Source of the DNA: UBA3210 sp048359995 | GTDB lineage: Bacteria; Bacillota_I; Bacilli_A; RFN20; CAG-449 | Assembly: GCA_048359995.1 (NCBI GenBank) | Contig: DBGCPK010000008.1 | Location: 124,001-188,000 of the forward strand | Reading direction: 5' to 3' | DNA length: 64,000 nt | Part shown: positions 42,174 through 51,168 of the stretch, in pieces | Position numbering within the stretch: position 1 is the stretch's first letter | Layout: every line of letters begins with the position of its first letter | Made by a program: the position numbers and the translations under genes | The notes under the pieces: generated by a model | What the model was told of the DNA's origin: nothing | The model's input: only the letters and a program-made list of their open reading frames with translations | Database searches by the model: none

Positions 42174-42572
42174 CTATTTAAAAATGTCGAAGATAAAGAC
42201 CTTTTCCCGAATGACGCCGTTATCGCACGAATTATACCGCAACCGCCCTTCCACCAGTCCGCCTTTTCCTTCTCCCAAAGTCAGCATAATGACTCCGTTT
42301 TGATACGACGGAACGCATTGATCGTCGAACCGAAATTGGCTGATATTCACCCGAATCGCCTCCGAAACGTATTCTTCTTTCAGCGAAAAAGCGATCTCCT
42401 CGTACTTGTCGATCAGTTTTTCTTTGTAGTAATAGATCGCCAACGAGTCTTTCGGGCTGTACGAATTGGCTTTGATCTGATAAAGATACTTGAAAGTCGT
42501 ACCGCTTTCACCGATCGCCGAAGCCAAAAGAAAACCACCCGACAATAAAGTCGTCAAAAATTTAAAATTCAT
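42174..42572 (-). CDS. SpoIIR-like secreted protein
   Basis: A 132-residue protein with an N-terminal signal-like hydrophobic segment (1-20). Two blocks recall SpoIIR: IKANSYSPKDSLAIYYYKEKL (about 33-53), like the family's IRANSDSPEDQ region, and YQNGVIMLTLGEGKG (about 90-104), like its PAGEYEA...GEGKGHNWWC region, though the WWC motif itself is missing. The gene lies between prmC and tsaC, where spoIIR stands in Bacillus (prmC, ywlA, spoIIR, ywlB, ywlC). In Bacillus, SpoIIR activates pro-sigma-E processing across the septum. About 60-90 residues shorter than usual, so it may be reduced or diverged. Identity rests on synteny plus short matches. Confidence 0.55.
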   Translation of the reverse strand: MNFKFLTTLLSGGFLLASAIGESGTTFKYLYQIKANSYSPKDSLAIYYYKEKLIDKYEEIAFSLKEEYVSEAIRVNISQFRFDDQCVPSYQNGVIMLTLGEGKGGLVEGRLRYNSCDNGVIREKVFIFDIFK

Positions 42573-42640
42573 AAAATTCTCATCCTTTCACTAAAATTGT
42601 GCGCGGATATTCGGAATTTATTCTTTATTTGCGAATCTTC

Positions 42641-43843
42641 TTATAAGCGATCTATTTTTTCAAGAATTGCGGAATAATAAATCCATTTTCCGATGAATTT
42701 TTTTTCAATCCAACCTTTTTTAACTAACTGATCCAGCGTTTCTCTGCATTTAGTTTTTCCGAAATGAATGATTTCCCCCAATTCGGTGCAAGACATTCCG
42801 TACCCGTGAAACAAAGCGCATTGAATAAGAACAAAAAGCGCGGACTTTTCCTTTGCCGTCAGATTGATAACATCCATTTTTTTCCTGTATTCTTCGAGAA
42901 GTTGCTTTTTTTCCAAAGCATACAGTTCTGTTTTCTGATATGCCGTCAAGATGATGTCCAGAAATTCGTAAACGAAAGTAGATAGATCCCCGCGGTTTCT
43001 TGCATCGTTGGTACGTTTGAACGCTTCGAGATATTGCGATAAATTCTCTTTGATCGTCATGCTCAACCGATAAGCGAGAATCGGCGTACATTCTTCCAAT
43101 AAACTATAACTGGATATAAACCGAGCCGTTCTTCCATTTCCGTCGTAGAAAGGATGAATATAAGCAAATAAATAGTGAAAAACCGCAACCCGAATGTAGA
43201 GATCCATATTCTGGTCATTCAAGACATTCAATGCCCGATTCATCATCTCAATGATGTTTGATTCCGGAAAAACGCCTTCGTGAATAATTTTTTCGTCCGA
43301 TCTCGTCACATAAACCGCACCCGATCGGAAGATACGACCATCCGGCAACTTCTTCGGATCATCCGCTTCAATTTCGTGATACAGCATTTCATCATATAAA
43401 TTTCTCACATCTTCGGACGAAGTAAATTTTAAATTCTTTTTATCCATCAGGAGCTGATATTTCTTGACAATTCCTTCCAATCGCCGCTTTTCTTTGCCGT
43501 TTTTTTCGATATCTTCCAAAATATTAAAAATATCTTTTCGGGTCGACAAAACTCCTTCGATTTCGTTAGTAAATTGAATCTCGTCAATCAGCGATTTTTT
43601 GATGTACTGATCCTTGACAACGCCGGGAAGATAATCGAAAATTTCATTGATTTTTCGATCGTACTTCCGAAGTTGCGTCAGCAAAACATTGATTTCATTG
43701 TGTTGAAAGAAAAAAGCAGGAAAAGAATGAATGGAAAAATCAAAATGAGTCGTCGCTTCCGAATAAAAGCGAGTTTCATAAATTTTATTAAAACTCTCCG
43801 GATCCGATTGAACGAAAAGTACAAATAAAGAAGGATAACTCAT
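42641..43843 (-). CDS. Fic-domain protein with C-terminal winged helix
   Basis: A 400-residue protein. The Fic motif HPFYDGNGRTAR near residue 230 (catalytic His, Mg-binding Asp, Arg) indicates AMP transfer to a hydroxyl side chain of a target protein. An inhibitory helix motif TNEIEG near 92 places it in the class with the inhibitor N-terminal in the same chain; its Glu blocks ATP gamma-phosphate binding. The last 60 residues form a winged helix (MSCTELGEIIHFGKTKCRETLDQLVKKGW). It has its own promoter, with a 22-bp inverted repeat over it, and interrupts the conserved prmC-spoIIR-tsaC block. Targets unknown. Confidence 0.9.
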   Translation of the reverse strand: MSYPSLFVLFVQSDPESFNKIYETRFYSEATTHFDFSIHSFPAFFFQHNEINVLLTQLRKYDRKINEIFDYLPGVVKDQYIKKSLIDEIQFTNEIEGVLSTRKDIFNILEDIEKNGKEKRRLEGIVKKYQLLMDKKNLKFTSSEDVRNLYDEMLYHEIEADDPKKLPDGRIFRSGAVYVTRSDEKIIHEGVFPESNIIEMMNRALNVLNDQNMDLYIRVAVFHYLFAYIHPFYDGNGRTARFISSYSLLEECTPILAYRLSMTIKENLSQYLEAFKRTNDARNRGDLSTFVYEFLDIILTAYQKTELYALEKKQLLEEYRKKMDVINLTAKEKSALFVLIQCALFHGYGMSCTELGEIIHFGKTKCRETLDQLVKKGWIEKKFIGKWIYYSAILEKIDRL

Positions 43844-43853
43844 AACTTTCTCC

Positions 43854-43875
43854 TCGTTATAATGGATTATAACGA
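43854..43875. promoter_or_regulatory. Perfect inverted repeat over the fic -10 element
   Basis: TCGTTATAAT, two bases, then its exact reverse complement. It covers the -10 and the start site and ends at the ribosome binding site. It is a likely operator, perhaps for the winged helix of the Fic protein itself. Confidence 0.7.
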
Positions 43876-43894
43876 ATCAGCGTGTGAAAATCAA
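43866..43894 (-). promoter_or_regulatory. Sigma-A promoter of fic
   Basis: TTGATT at 43894 to 43889, 17 bases, TATAAT at 43871 to 43866. Confidence 0.8.
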
Positions 43895-43990
43895 TGATGT
43901 TTTTTTTAAAATTCGGTAATTTGCATATTCATTTTGAAATTTCAATGTCAAATTGAGCAAAATATGACATCGAAAGAGTTTTTTCGACAT

Positions 43991-44833
43991 TTATAGGCAC
44001 TTTTTTAACAATAGAAACCTTTTATGTCCGTTGATATCCCGTTTGAATCGGTATTCGTAATCGAGAAGTTCTTTTTTTATCATTTCGCTTAATGCCGTCT
44101 CCTGTTCCGGAGATATTTCAAAAAAAGCCAACGCCTTTTCGTTCATCACCTCAGGCATTTGCGAAAAGATCTTCCGATAAACCGCCAGACCGCGTTCTTC
44201 CGCGAAAAGCGCGAGTTTCGGTTCGAAATCCAACACGGATTTATCGACAAAAGCATTCGGATCGATATAAGGAGGATTCGAAACCAGAACATCGAATTTT
44301 TTCTTGTTTCTAATCGCCTCCTCCAAGCAATCCGATTGATAAAAGGAAACGTTTCCTCCAAGCCTTTCGTTATTTTCTTTTGCCAACGTCAAAGCGTCCG
44401 AAGAAATATCTACTCCCTCGACATAAGCGTCGGAAATTTCAAGGCTCATCGTAATCGCGATGCAACCGCTGCCGGTACCGACGTCGATGATTTTCGGTTG
44501 TCTCAGTCCGGATTTCCCAATCGTTTCTATGACTTCCGACACCAATTCTTCGGTCTCGTTTCTCGGTATCAACACGCGTTTGTCCACCAGAAAATCCCTT
44601 TTAAAGAAAGGCGCGCTTCCTAAAATATAGTACAACGGTTCGCCTTGTTGGTAACGATTCAGGCGATTCAAAAAAAGAGAATCCTCCACAGACTCCTCTC
44701 TTTTCAAAAAGATATCTTCGAACGTCAGACCGAAAGTTCTTTCCGCAAGATAGTAGATATCCTGACGATATGCATCGCCCGAATTCTTTGTCAAAGCATC
44801 GGAAAGAAGATCTTTTAAAGGTCTAATCGCCAT
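43991..44833 (-). CDS. prmC: Release factor glutamine methyltransferase PrmC (HemK)
   Basis: A 280-residue S-adenosylmethionine-dependent enzyme that methylates the Gln of the GGQ motif in RF1 and RF2. A helical N-terminal domain (1-80) binds the factor. The catalytic domain has IIDVGTGSGCIAITM near 115 and the NPPY motif (VSNPPYIDPNAF) near 187. The start overlaps the end of prfA by 11 bases, a conserved coupling with one of its substrates. The 14-codon longer start lies further into prfA and has no ribosome binding site. Confidence 0.96.
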   Translation of the reverse strand: MAIRPLKDLLSDALTKNSGDAYRQDIYYLAERTFGLTFEDIFLKREESVEDSLFLNRLNRYQQGEPLYYILGSAPFFKRDFLVDKRVLIPRNETEELVSEVIETIGKSGLRQPKIIDVGTGSGCIAITMSLEISDAYVEGVDISSDALTLAKENNERLGGNVSFYQSDCLEEAIRNKKKFDVLVSNPPYIDPNAFVDKSVLDFEPKLALFAEERGLAVYRKIFSQMPEVMNEKALAFFEISPEQETALSEMIKKELLDYEYRFKRDINGHKRFLLLKKCL

Positions 44834-45914
44834 ATTTTTCGGCTTCCCGTTCCATTTTGTCTTGTTGGTCGGCATTGACCAGCGCTTCGATGATTTCTTC
44901 CAAATCTCCTTCCATCACCCGATCCAGTTTTTGCAAAGTAAACGAAATCCGGTGATCGGTCACCCTGTTCTGAGGATAGTTGTACGTTCGGATTTTTTCG
45001 CTTCTCTCTCCTGTGCCCACTTTCAATTTCCGCTCGTTGCCGATTTTTTCGTCCTGCTCCTGTTGTTTCAGGGCGAGTATTCGGGTTTTCAGAAGATTCA
45101 TCGCGATTTCCCGATTCTGTATCTGGCTTCTCTCCACCTGACAGGCGACGACGATTCCGGTCGGAATATGCGTGATCCGGACCGCAGACTCCGTCTTGTT
45201 GACATTCTGTCCCCCCGCGCCACTTGAACGATAGGTGTCGATTTTCAAATCGGCGGGATTGATTTCCACGTCGACCGATTCCGCTTCCGGCATCACCAAT
45301 ACCGTCGCGGTAGAAGTGTGAATTCTTCCGTTGGCTTCGGTAGAGGGAATCCGTTGAACGCGATGCGCACCGGATTCGAATTTCAGCTTGGAATAGACGT
45401 TCTTTCCCCTGACGATGAAAGAGATATTGCTGAAACCTCCGGCGTTGGACGGAGATTCGTCGACGATTTGAATTCTCCACCCTTGATTCTCCGCGTAACG
45501 GGTATACATTCGGAACAGGTCTCCGGCAAAGATATTCGCTTCGTCTCCGCCGGCCGCTCCCTTGATTTCGCAAACGATATCCTTATCGTCGTCGGGATCT
45601 TTCGGAAGAAGCATGATTTTCATCTTTTCGTAAAGCGTCTCCGTCTTTTCGTTTAGTTCTTTGATGCTCTCCTTGGCAAAAGCGCTGATCTCTTCGTCCG
45701 GTTCGTTTACCATAATCTCCGCGTCTCTCAAATCCTGCATCCATTTTTTATACTGTAAATATTCTTCCACCGGTTCGATTAAAGAGGCTCTCTCCTTGTT
45801 CAAATCCGTCAATTTAGCGACGTCGGAAACGATATTTTCATCGCAAAGAAGACGATCGATGTCGTCGATTCTTTTACTCATCGCTTCCAATCTTTCAATC
45901 ATTTTATCCGCCAT
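44823..45914 (-). CDS. prfA: Peptide chain release factor 1
   Basis: A 363-residue class I release factor for UAA and UAG. The GGQ loop is SSGAGGQNVNKTES near residue 230. The codon-recognition tripeptide region is HRVQRIPSTEANGR, with PST in place of the textbook PxT motif (consistent with PxT). The anticodon-like helix and the C-terminal domain are intact. The ATG at 45914 has AAGGAG upstream; ten more in-frame codons lie before it. Head of the prfA-prmC operon. An extended -10-like TGTTATGAT stands about 40 bases upstream. Confidence 0.96.
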   Translation of the reverse strand: MADKMIERLEAMSKRIDDIDRLLCDENIVSDVAKLTDLNKERASLIEPVEEYLQYKKWMQDLRDAEIMVNEPDEEISAFAKESIKELNEKTETLYEKMKIMLLPKDPDDDKDIVCEIKGAAGGDEANIFAGDLFRMYTRYAENQGWRIQIVDESPSNAGGFSNISFIVRGKNVYSKLKFESGAHRVQRIPSTEANGRIHTSTATVLVMPEAESVDVEINPADLKIDTYRSSGAGGQNVNKTESAVRITHIPTGIVVACQVERSQIQNREIAMNLLKTRILALKQQEQDEKIGNERKLKVGTGERSEKIRTYNYPQNRVTDHRISFTLQKLDRVMEGDLEEIIEALVNADQQDKMEREAEKYGD

Positions 45915-46157
45915 AAACGCTTCTCCTTGTCTCAGCCTTTTCAATCATAACAAAATTTTATTTAAAAAGGAATACAAATGCTTTTCCGATCGAAGAAACG
46001 CGATTCCGTTTCAATGCGTTCGGATCTTTCTTTCGAATGATGTATCGTTGTATCGGACAAGTATATTCAAAGACGAAAAACCATAGGAAATCCGAATGAT
46101 CAATCGGTGGATGATTCGGAAAAACGCCGGCAAACGAATAGTTTACAAATCCGTCCT

Positions 46158-46186
46158 TTGCTTTTCGATAGCGTAGATGATATACT
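46158..46186 (+). promoter_or_regulatory. Promoter of the lipoprotein/phosphatase pair
   Basis: TTGCTT, 17 bases, TATACT, some 18 bases before the start codon. Confidence 0.6.
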
Positions 46187-46203
46187 TTCTTCGGGGACTT
46201 TTT

Positions 46204-47397
46204 ATGAAAAAACGCAATCGCAAAAGGCTATTGATTTCTTTGTTCTTCCTTTTAACCGCCGTTTCCTGTGCGCCGAAACAAGCGGGTTCTTCCTCGGGCT
46301 CGAGTCTCTTTTACGAATCGGATTTCCCGCTTTCCGAAAATGCGGAATCTTCCTTCTTTTCGGAGACCGTCGATCCCGAAAATGCGAGACTGGAAGCGAT
46401 TGAAAATCTAAACCGGATTTTCTCCTCGCTCGATTTGACGCTTTACGGCCATAACGGAAACCGCATAATTCAGAAGATATACGATGAAGAGATCGCCGCG
46501 ATCGAAAATATGGACGACGACAGCATTTTCTTGTACGATATTTCGTCGTTTTTATCGAAAATACAAGATATTCCTACTCTGTCAAATGCGAAAAAAACAG
46601 ATCTGTTCATCTCCGAAGTATTCAATATCGGCTACGACAAAGACCGGAATCCCGACGGAAACAATAACGACAAAGCGATCGAACTTTATAATCCGACGGA
46701 CGTGTCGATCTCCTTATCGGATTACATTCTCGAATTGTACGGCAACGGATCGGATTCGATCAAAAGCGAAGACTATCGTATCCTCCTTCAAGGAACTCTC
46801 GATCCGCATACCGCCTATGTCATCGTCAACCAATACGCATCCGAAAAACTAAAACTGAAAGCCGATTGGATTTCTCCGGTTTATTTAGGCGCTAAATCTT
46901 CGGTGGCGCTCTATAAAAACGGGACTTTGCTCGACGTTTTCGGAACGATCGGCGCCTCCTATTCTTCCAATGACGAATTCGCGATCGACGGAATCTCTTC
47001 CGCTTCGGAACTTCATAATCTGATTCGGAAAGCGGGAGTCGTTTCATCCTACGAATTCATCGACAGTCAATGGAAAGTTTCCTTTGACGCAGATTATTCG
47101 ACGCTTGGAACGCACGCGTTTTCCGAAGATGCTTTCAGCGCTTCGGAGGCGTTGAACGCGTTGGTTGAGTATTGGTTCGGAAAGGAAATCACCGGAAATA
47201 TCGAACTCATTACAAACTATCGGGGATATCGCTTTTCTTACGACTTCTATGGTTATTATTACGACGAAAACGGGCAAATGCTGATCGAACCCGATGACGG
47301 ATTCGAATTGTGCTTTTCCCTCAGCGTACTCGACGAAGATGGACGGATCTTGGAAACGTCCTATGACGGCTATGTGATTTATCGGAAAGGAGTTTGA
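46204..47397 (+). CDS. Lipoprotein with a lamin-tail-like domain
   Basis: A 397-residue predicted lipoprotein. Signal peptide and lipobox LLTAVSC give Cys22-type lipidation, followed by a Ser/Gly linker. The middle region (about 130-245) has the lamin-tail-domain pattern: DLFISEVFNIGYDKDRNPDGNNNDKA, then EL-YNPTDVSISLSDYIL, GNGS and later VALYKNGTLLDVFG. This fold often accompanies secreted nucleases and phosphatases in bacteria. The C-terminal part is not recognised. The phosphatase-fold gene follows after one base. Ribosome binding site GGGG, spacing moderate. Confidence 0.75.
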   Translation: MKKRNRKRLLISLFFLLTAVSCAPKQAGSSSGSSLFYESDFPLSENAESSFFSETVDPENARLEAIENLNRIFSSLDLTLYGHNGNRIIQKIYDEEIAAIENMDDDSIFLYDISSFLSKIQDIPTLSNAKKTDLFISEVFNIGYDKDRNPDGNNNDKAIELYNPTDVSISLSDYILELYGNGSDSIKSEDYRILLQGTLDPHTAYVIVNQYASEKLKLKADWISPVYLGAKSSVALYKNGTLLDVFGTIGASYSSNDEFAIDGISSASELHNLIRKAGVVSSYEFIDSQWKVSFDADYSTLGTHAFSEDAFSASEALNALVEYWFGKEITGNIELITNYRGYRFSYDFYGYYYDENGQMLIEPDDGFELCFSLSVLDEDGRILETSYDGYVIYRKGV

Positions 47398-47398
47398 T

Positions 47399-48502
47399 AT
47401 GAAACTTTATCGATTCGACGAAAAAAACAATTTGGTTACCTTGTCCAATTCGCTGTTAAAGTATTTTACAGGAACGACTCGGAACGAAACCAATTTGCGA
47501 TTAGACGAAATTCTAAACAAAAAGAAGTACGACAAAGTGGTTTTGATGCTGTTTGACGGAATGGGAACTTCGATGATCTCCAAGCACTTGAACAGGGACG
47601 ACTTTCTTCGAAAACACATCTCTTTCGAAACTTCTTCGGTTTTTCCTCCGACTACCGTCGCGGCGACAAACGCCTTGCTTTCCGCGCAATATCCCAATCA
47701 AAACGGTTATCTGGGCTGGCAGCAATATTTTAAAGCGCAGGACATCATCGTCGAAACTTTTACGAATGTCGAGCCTTTATCGCGCGTCAGAGTCAAAGGG
47801 CCTCTCTTGTCGGAAACGTATTGTCCTTACGTTTCTATCGTCGATTATATTCGGGAAAACAGTTCGCTGGATTGCGATTCCCTCTATCCTTCTTCCATTC
47901 GCAAGGACGGAGCGAAAGACTTCGATGATTTTTTTGCCCGTGCCGATCGATGGATGAGCAACCCGAATCCGCACTTCTATTACTGCTATTGGCCGGAACC
48001 GGACTCCCTCATCCACCGATTCGGAACCGAACACTTCGCCGTACGGGAAAATATCCGGCGAATCAACCGAAAAGTACAATCGTTAGTCAAATCCCATCCC
48101 GACAATCTGGTCATCGTTTTGGCGGATCATTCTCTTGTGGACGGAAAATGCTTCGATATCTTCGAACATGAGGATTTCGCCTCCTGTCTGAAATCGATTC
48201 CTTCTTTGGATTCGCGGTCTGCTTTCTTTCACGTCAAAGAGAACTGCATCGACCTCTTTCCGGATCTCTTCCGAAAATACTACGGAGATTATTTTATCTT
48301 GAAATCCAAAGAAGAGATCGTCAAGGAAAAGATTTTCGGTTTCGGAGACAACCATCCTCTTTTTGAAGATTTTCTCGGCGATTTTATGGCCACTTCCGTT
48401 TCCGAATATGGTTTTTCATTTCAAAAAGACGATTTAAAAGCGCATCACGCCGGTTCTTTGGAAGAAGAATTTCGGATCAGCGTGATGTTCTTCAACTCCT
48501 GA
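47399..48502 (+). CDS. Alkaline-phosphatase superfamily phosphodiesterase/nucleotide pyrophosphatase
   Basis: A 367-residue metal-dependent hydrolase. Metal ligands and nucleophile appear in order: Asp in VVLMLFDGMGTSM (near 53), Thr in SVFPPTTVAATNALLS, Asp and His in WPEPDSLIHRFG (near 200), Asp and His in VIVLADHSLVDG, and the final His in LKAHHAGS (near 350). There is no signal peptide, so it probably acts in the cytoplasm. It hydrolyses a phosphodiester or pyrophosphate bond; the substrate is unknown. AAAGGAG ribosome binding site inside the end of the lipoprotein gene. Cotranscribed with it. Confidence 0.87.
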   Translation: MKLYRFDEKNNLVTLSNSLLKYFTGTTRNETNLRLDEILNKKKYDKVVLMLFDGMGTSMISKHLNRDDFLRKHISFETSSVFPPTTVAATNALLSAQYPNQNGYLGWQQYFKAQDIIVETFTNVEPLSRVRVKGPLLSETYCPYVSIVDYIRENSSLDCDSLYPSSIRKDGAKDFDDFFARADRWMSNPNPHFYYCYWPEPDSLIHRFGTEHFAVRENIRRINRKVQSLVKSHPDNLVIVLADHSLVDGKCFDIFEHEDFASCLKSIPSLDSRSAFFHVKENCIDLFPDLFRKYYGDYFILKSKEEIVKEKIFGFGDNHPLFEDFLGDFMATSVSEYGFSFQKDDLKAHHAGSLEEEFRISVMFFNS

Positions 48503-48548
48503 TTCGCTTTTCCGTCGGGAGATTTCCTTCAAAAACTCATTTTGAGAG

Positions 48549-48577
48549 TTTAAAAAACTCCTCTTTCCGTTTATAAT
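48549..48577 (+). promoter_or_regulatory. Promoter of the dnaX operon
   Basis: TATAAT at 48572-48577 with TTTAAA 17 bases upstream. Confidence 0.55.
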
Positions 48578-48594
48578 GGAAAGTGGTGATTCAA

Positions 48595-50232
48595 ATGTCT
48601 TATAAAGCGCTTTACAGGACCTATCGTCCCAGCACTTTCGACGAAGTGTACGGGCAAAAACATATCGTGAAAACGCTGTCCAACGCGATCAAGGAAAACA
48701 AGATCGCGCACGCATATCTTTTCTGCGGCCCGAGAGGAACGGGCAAGACGTCGATGGCCCGCCTGTTCGCCAAAGCCCTGAACTGCCAAGAGGGATTCGG
48801 TCATCAATGCAACCGATGCGCGAATTGCCTTTCCATCGGCGAAGGAACTCACCCCGACGTTATCGAAATCGACGCGGCAAGCAATCGGGGAATCGACGAT
48901 ATCCGCGAGTTGATCAACAAAGTGAAATATGCGCCTATTCGAGGGCAATACAAAGTATACATCATCGATGAAGTGCACATGATGACATCGGAGGCGTTCA
49001 ATGCGCTTTTGAAAACCTTAGAGGAACCGCCGTCCAACGTCGTCTTCATTTTGGCAACTACCGAACCTTTTAAACTGATGCCGACGATCCTTTCCCGCGT
49101 TCAGAGATACGATTTTTCCAAAGTCGGAGATAACGATATTCTTGCCAATTTAAAGCGCGTTTTGGAACAAGAAAAGATTTCTTACGAGGAAAACGCGTTG
49201 AAATTGATCGTTTCGCTTTCCGACGGAGGCGTCAGAGATTCCCTGTCTCTTCTGGATCAGGCTATCGCTTACTGCGGCGGCCGAATTCAGACCGACGAGG
49301 TTCAGGAACTCTTTTCCCTCTCTTCCTTCGACGATCGAATCGAACTTCTTCGCTTTATCGAATCGGGCGATATTCTGCATTGTTCGGAAAAACTCAACGA
49401 TTTAATCGGCCGCGGTGTCGACATTCGCCGATTGACTTCCGACTTGATCGAAATCGCCAAAGACCTGTTGATCTATCAAACGACTAAGGACGCTTCGATT
49501 TTAAAGGTCGTCGACGAATCGGTCGCGCAGGGATTTCAAATCAGCCGGGATCACCTCGACAGAATTCTCGACGTTCTCGTTGAAACTTCCGCGCAATTCC
49601 GTTTTGCCGGCAATCCTCAGTCTCTCTTCGAAGTCAGCCTGATCAAACTCGCTTCTTACTGCGTTTCGGACAAGGAGAGAAACGAAATCCCGAAAGAAGA
49701 AAAAGCCGTCGTCAAAGAAGAGAAAGTCGAAAAAGAAGTTCCGGCAAAATCCCATGAGCGGAAAACCGCGGAAAAAACCGCCGATCCGCCTGCCAAAAAG
49801 CAAAAATTCGATGTCGATTCGCCGAAAGAACAGGGTGAATCCTATTATTTAAGCGAAGAAGACACGATCAACTTGATGATGCAAGGAAACAAGAGCGAAA
49901 AAAACGAAGTATTGGAAAAATGGAAAAACCTCGACGAATGGCTCGACGACGGCGAAATCGGAAAATACGCGAACGCATTGAAAAAATGCTCGCCGCGCAT
50001 TATCAGCCGAAATATTATGGTTTTGGAAACGAACTTCGCTTCCGTGGCCAATTTAATACGGATTAAGGAAAATCAAAAGGGATTTTCTCAACTGATTCGG
50101 CGAATCACCGGAAAAGACTATCTGGTGCTGGTGCTTACCGTACAGGAAAGTATCGAGAGAGTACAAAAATTCTCAAATTTGAGACAAGCCAACAAACTTC
50201 CGGAGATCTATCCGGTCGACATACGCTATTAG
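48595..50232 (+). CDS. dnaX: DNA polymerase III subunits gamma and tau
   Basis: A 545-residue clamp-loader ATPase. Walker A GPRGTGKTSMARL near residue 45, a zinc module CQEGFGHQCNRCANC near 65-79, Walker B YIIDEVHMM, and sensor 1 region ILATTEPFKLMPTILSRVQRY, where the arginine-finger motif SRC is SRV. The C-terminal third is a lysine-rich linker plus tau-like domain. The ATG at 48595 is preferred to the GTG four codons upstream, which lies in the GTGGTG ribosome binding site. First gene of the dnaX-ybaB-recR block. Confidence 0.95.
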   Translation: MSYKALYRTYRPSTFDEVYGQKHIVKTLSNAIKENKIAHAYLFCGPRGTGKTSMARLFAKALNCQEGFGHQCNRCANCLSIGEGTHPDVIEIDAASNRGIDDIRELINKVKYAPIRGQYKVYIIDEVHMMTSEAFNALLKTLEEPPSNVVFILATTEPFKLMPTILSRVQRYDFSKVGDNDILANLKRVLEQEKISYEENALKLIVSLSDGGVRDSLSLLDQAIAYCGGRIQTDEVQELFSLSSFDDRIELLRFIESGDILHCSEKLNDLIGRGVDIRRLTSDLIEIAKDLLIYQTTKDASILKVVDESVAQGFQISRDHLDRILDVLVETSAQFRFAGNPQSLFEVSLIKLASYCVSDKERNEIPKEEKAVVKEEKVEKEVPAKSHERKTAEKTADPPAKKQKFDVDSPKEQGESYYLSEEDTINLMMQGNKSEKNEVLEKWKNLDEWLDDGEIGKYANALKKCSPRIISRNIMVLETNFASVANLIRIKENQKGFSQLIRRITGKDYLVLVLTVQESIERVQKFSNLRQANKLPEIYPVDIRY

Positions 50233-50242
50233 GAGGAAGACG

Positions 50243-50545
50243 ATGAATATCAATTTACTGATGCAACAGGCGCAAAAAATGCAGAAAGAAATGGCGAAAG
50301 CCCAAAAAGAACTGAATGAAAAACTTTTTGAACTGGATTCTTCCGGAGGCGCGGTTCATCTTTCCGTCTACGGAAACCGCAAAATCGAGAAAATCACCAT
50401 CGATCCGGACGCGATCGATCCGGAAGAAAAGGAAATGCTCGAAGATATGATCCGTCTTGCCGTCAACGAAGCCAACGAGTTGATCGACGCAGAAAACGAA
50501 AAAATTCAAGCAAAGATGACAAACGGAATGAGAATGCCTTTCTGA
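50243..50545 (+). CDS. YbaB/EbfC nucleoid-associated protein
   Basis: A 100-residue dimeric DNA-binding protein. MNINLLMQQAQKMQKEMAKAQKEL forms the N-terminal helix, then GGAVHLSVYGNRKIEKITIDP and a C-terminal helix (AVNEANELIDAENEKIQAKM). Position between dnaX and recR is nearly universal. Strong AGGAGG ribosome binding site. Role in recombination or nucleoid structure is inferred from the family. Confidence 0.95.
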   Translation: MNINLLMQQAQKMQKEMAKAQKELNEKLFELDSSGGAVHLSVYGNRKIEKITIDPDAIDPEEKEMLEDMIRLAVNEANELIDAENEKIQAKMTNGMRMPF

Positions 50546-50546
50546 T

Positions 50547-51164
50547 ATGGAACAATTCGAAACGATCACCAAATTGATCAACAGTTTGAGAAAACTTCCC
50601 GGCGTCGGCGTCAAGTCTGCCGAAAGAATGGCCTATCAGATTTTGGAAATGAAAGAAGAGACGATCGGTGAAATGATCGAGGCTTTCGCCGGAGTAAAAA
50701 GCATCAGCACCTGCCCGATCTGCCATTCTTATGCCGAAAATCATATCTGCCCTTTCTGTTCCGACGTCGACCGCGACGAACATTTGCTGGTTGTCGTCAG
50801 TTATTTCAAAGATGCCCTTGCCTTCGAAAAACTGAGATCTTATCACGGTTTATATCACATCCTCAACGGTTCGCTGAATCCTTCCAAAGGAATCGGAATA
50901 CAGGATATTCACATCGACAGCCTGCTGAAAAGGGTCGAGCAGGGAACCCTCCGCGAGGTCATTTTGGCGACCGATCCGACGATCGAAGGAGAAACCACCG
51001 CACTTTTTCTGTCCAAAATCCTGTCTTCCTATCCCGTTACGGTCTCTCGTCTGGCTTACGGGTTGCCGATGGGCGCGCAACTCGATTATGCCGACGAATT
51101 GACGTTGAGCCGCGCGCTCGAAGGAAGAAACGTGTTGAAAAAAGAAAGTGAAAAAGAGGAATAG
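50547..51164 (+). CDS. recR: Recombination protein RecR
   Basis: A 205-residue DNA repair protein that helps RecFOR load RecA. Helix-hairpin-helix LPGVGVKSAERMAY (about 17-30), zinc finger CPICHSYAENHICPFC (57-72), and a Toprim domain (LVVVSYFKDALAFEK, VILATDPTIEGETTALFLSK) make up the standard layout. It starts one base after the ybaB stop. Confidence 0.97.
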   Translation: MEQFETITKLINSLRKLPGVGVKSAERMAYQILEMKEETIGEMIEAFAGVKSISTCPICHSYAENHICPFCSDVDRDEHLLVVVSYFKDALAFEKLRSYHGLYHILNGSLNPSKGIGIQDIHIDSLLKRVEQGTLREVILATDPTIEGETTALFLSKILSSYPVTVSRLAYGLPMGAQLDYADELTLSRALEGRNVLKKESEKEE

Positions 51165-51168
51165 AATT

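Noticed and set aside
45915..46203. Possible gene or RNA between prfA and the lipoprotein
   Set aside because: Only promoter-like elements for the flanking genes are visible; there is no start codon with a ribosome binding site and no strong hairpin.
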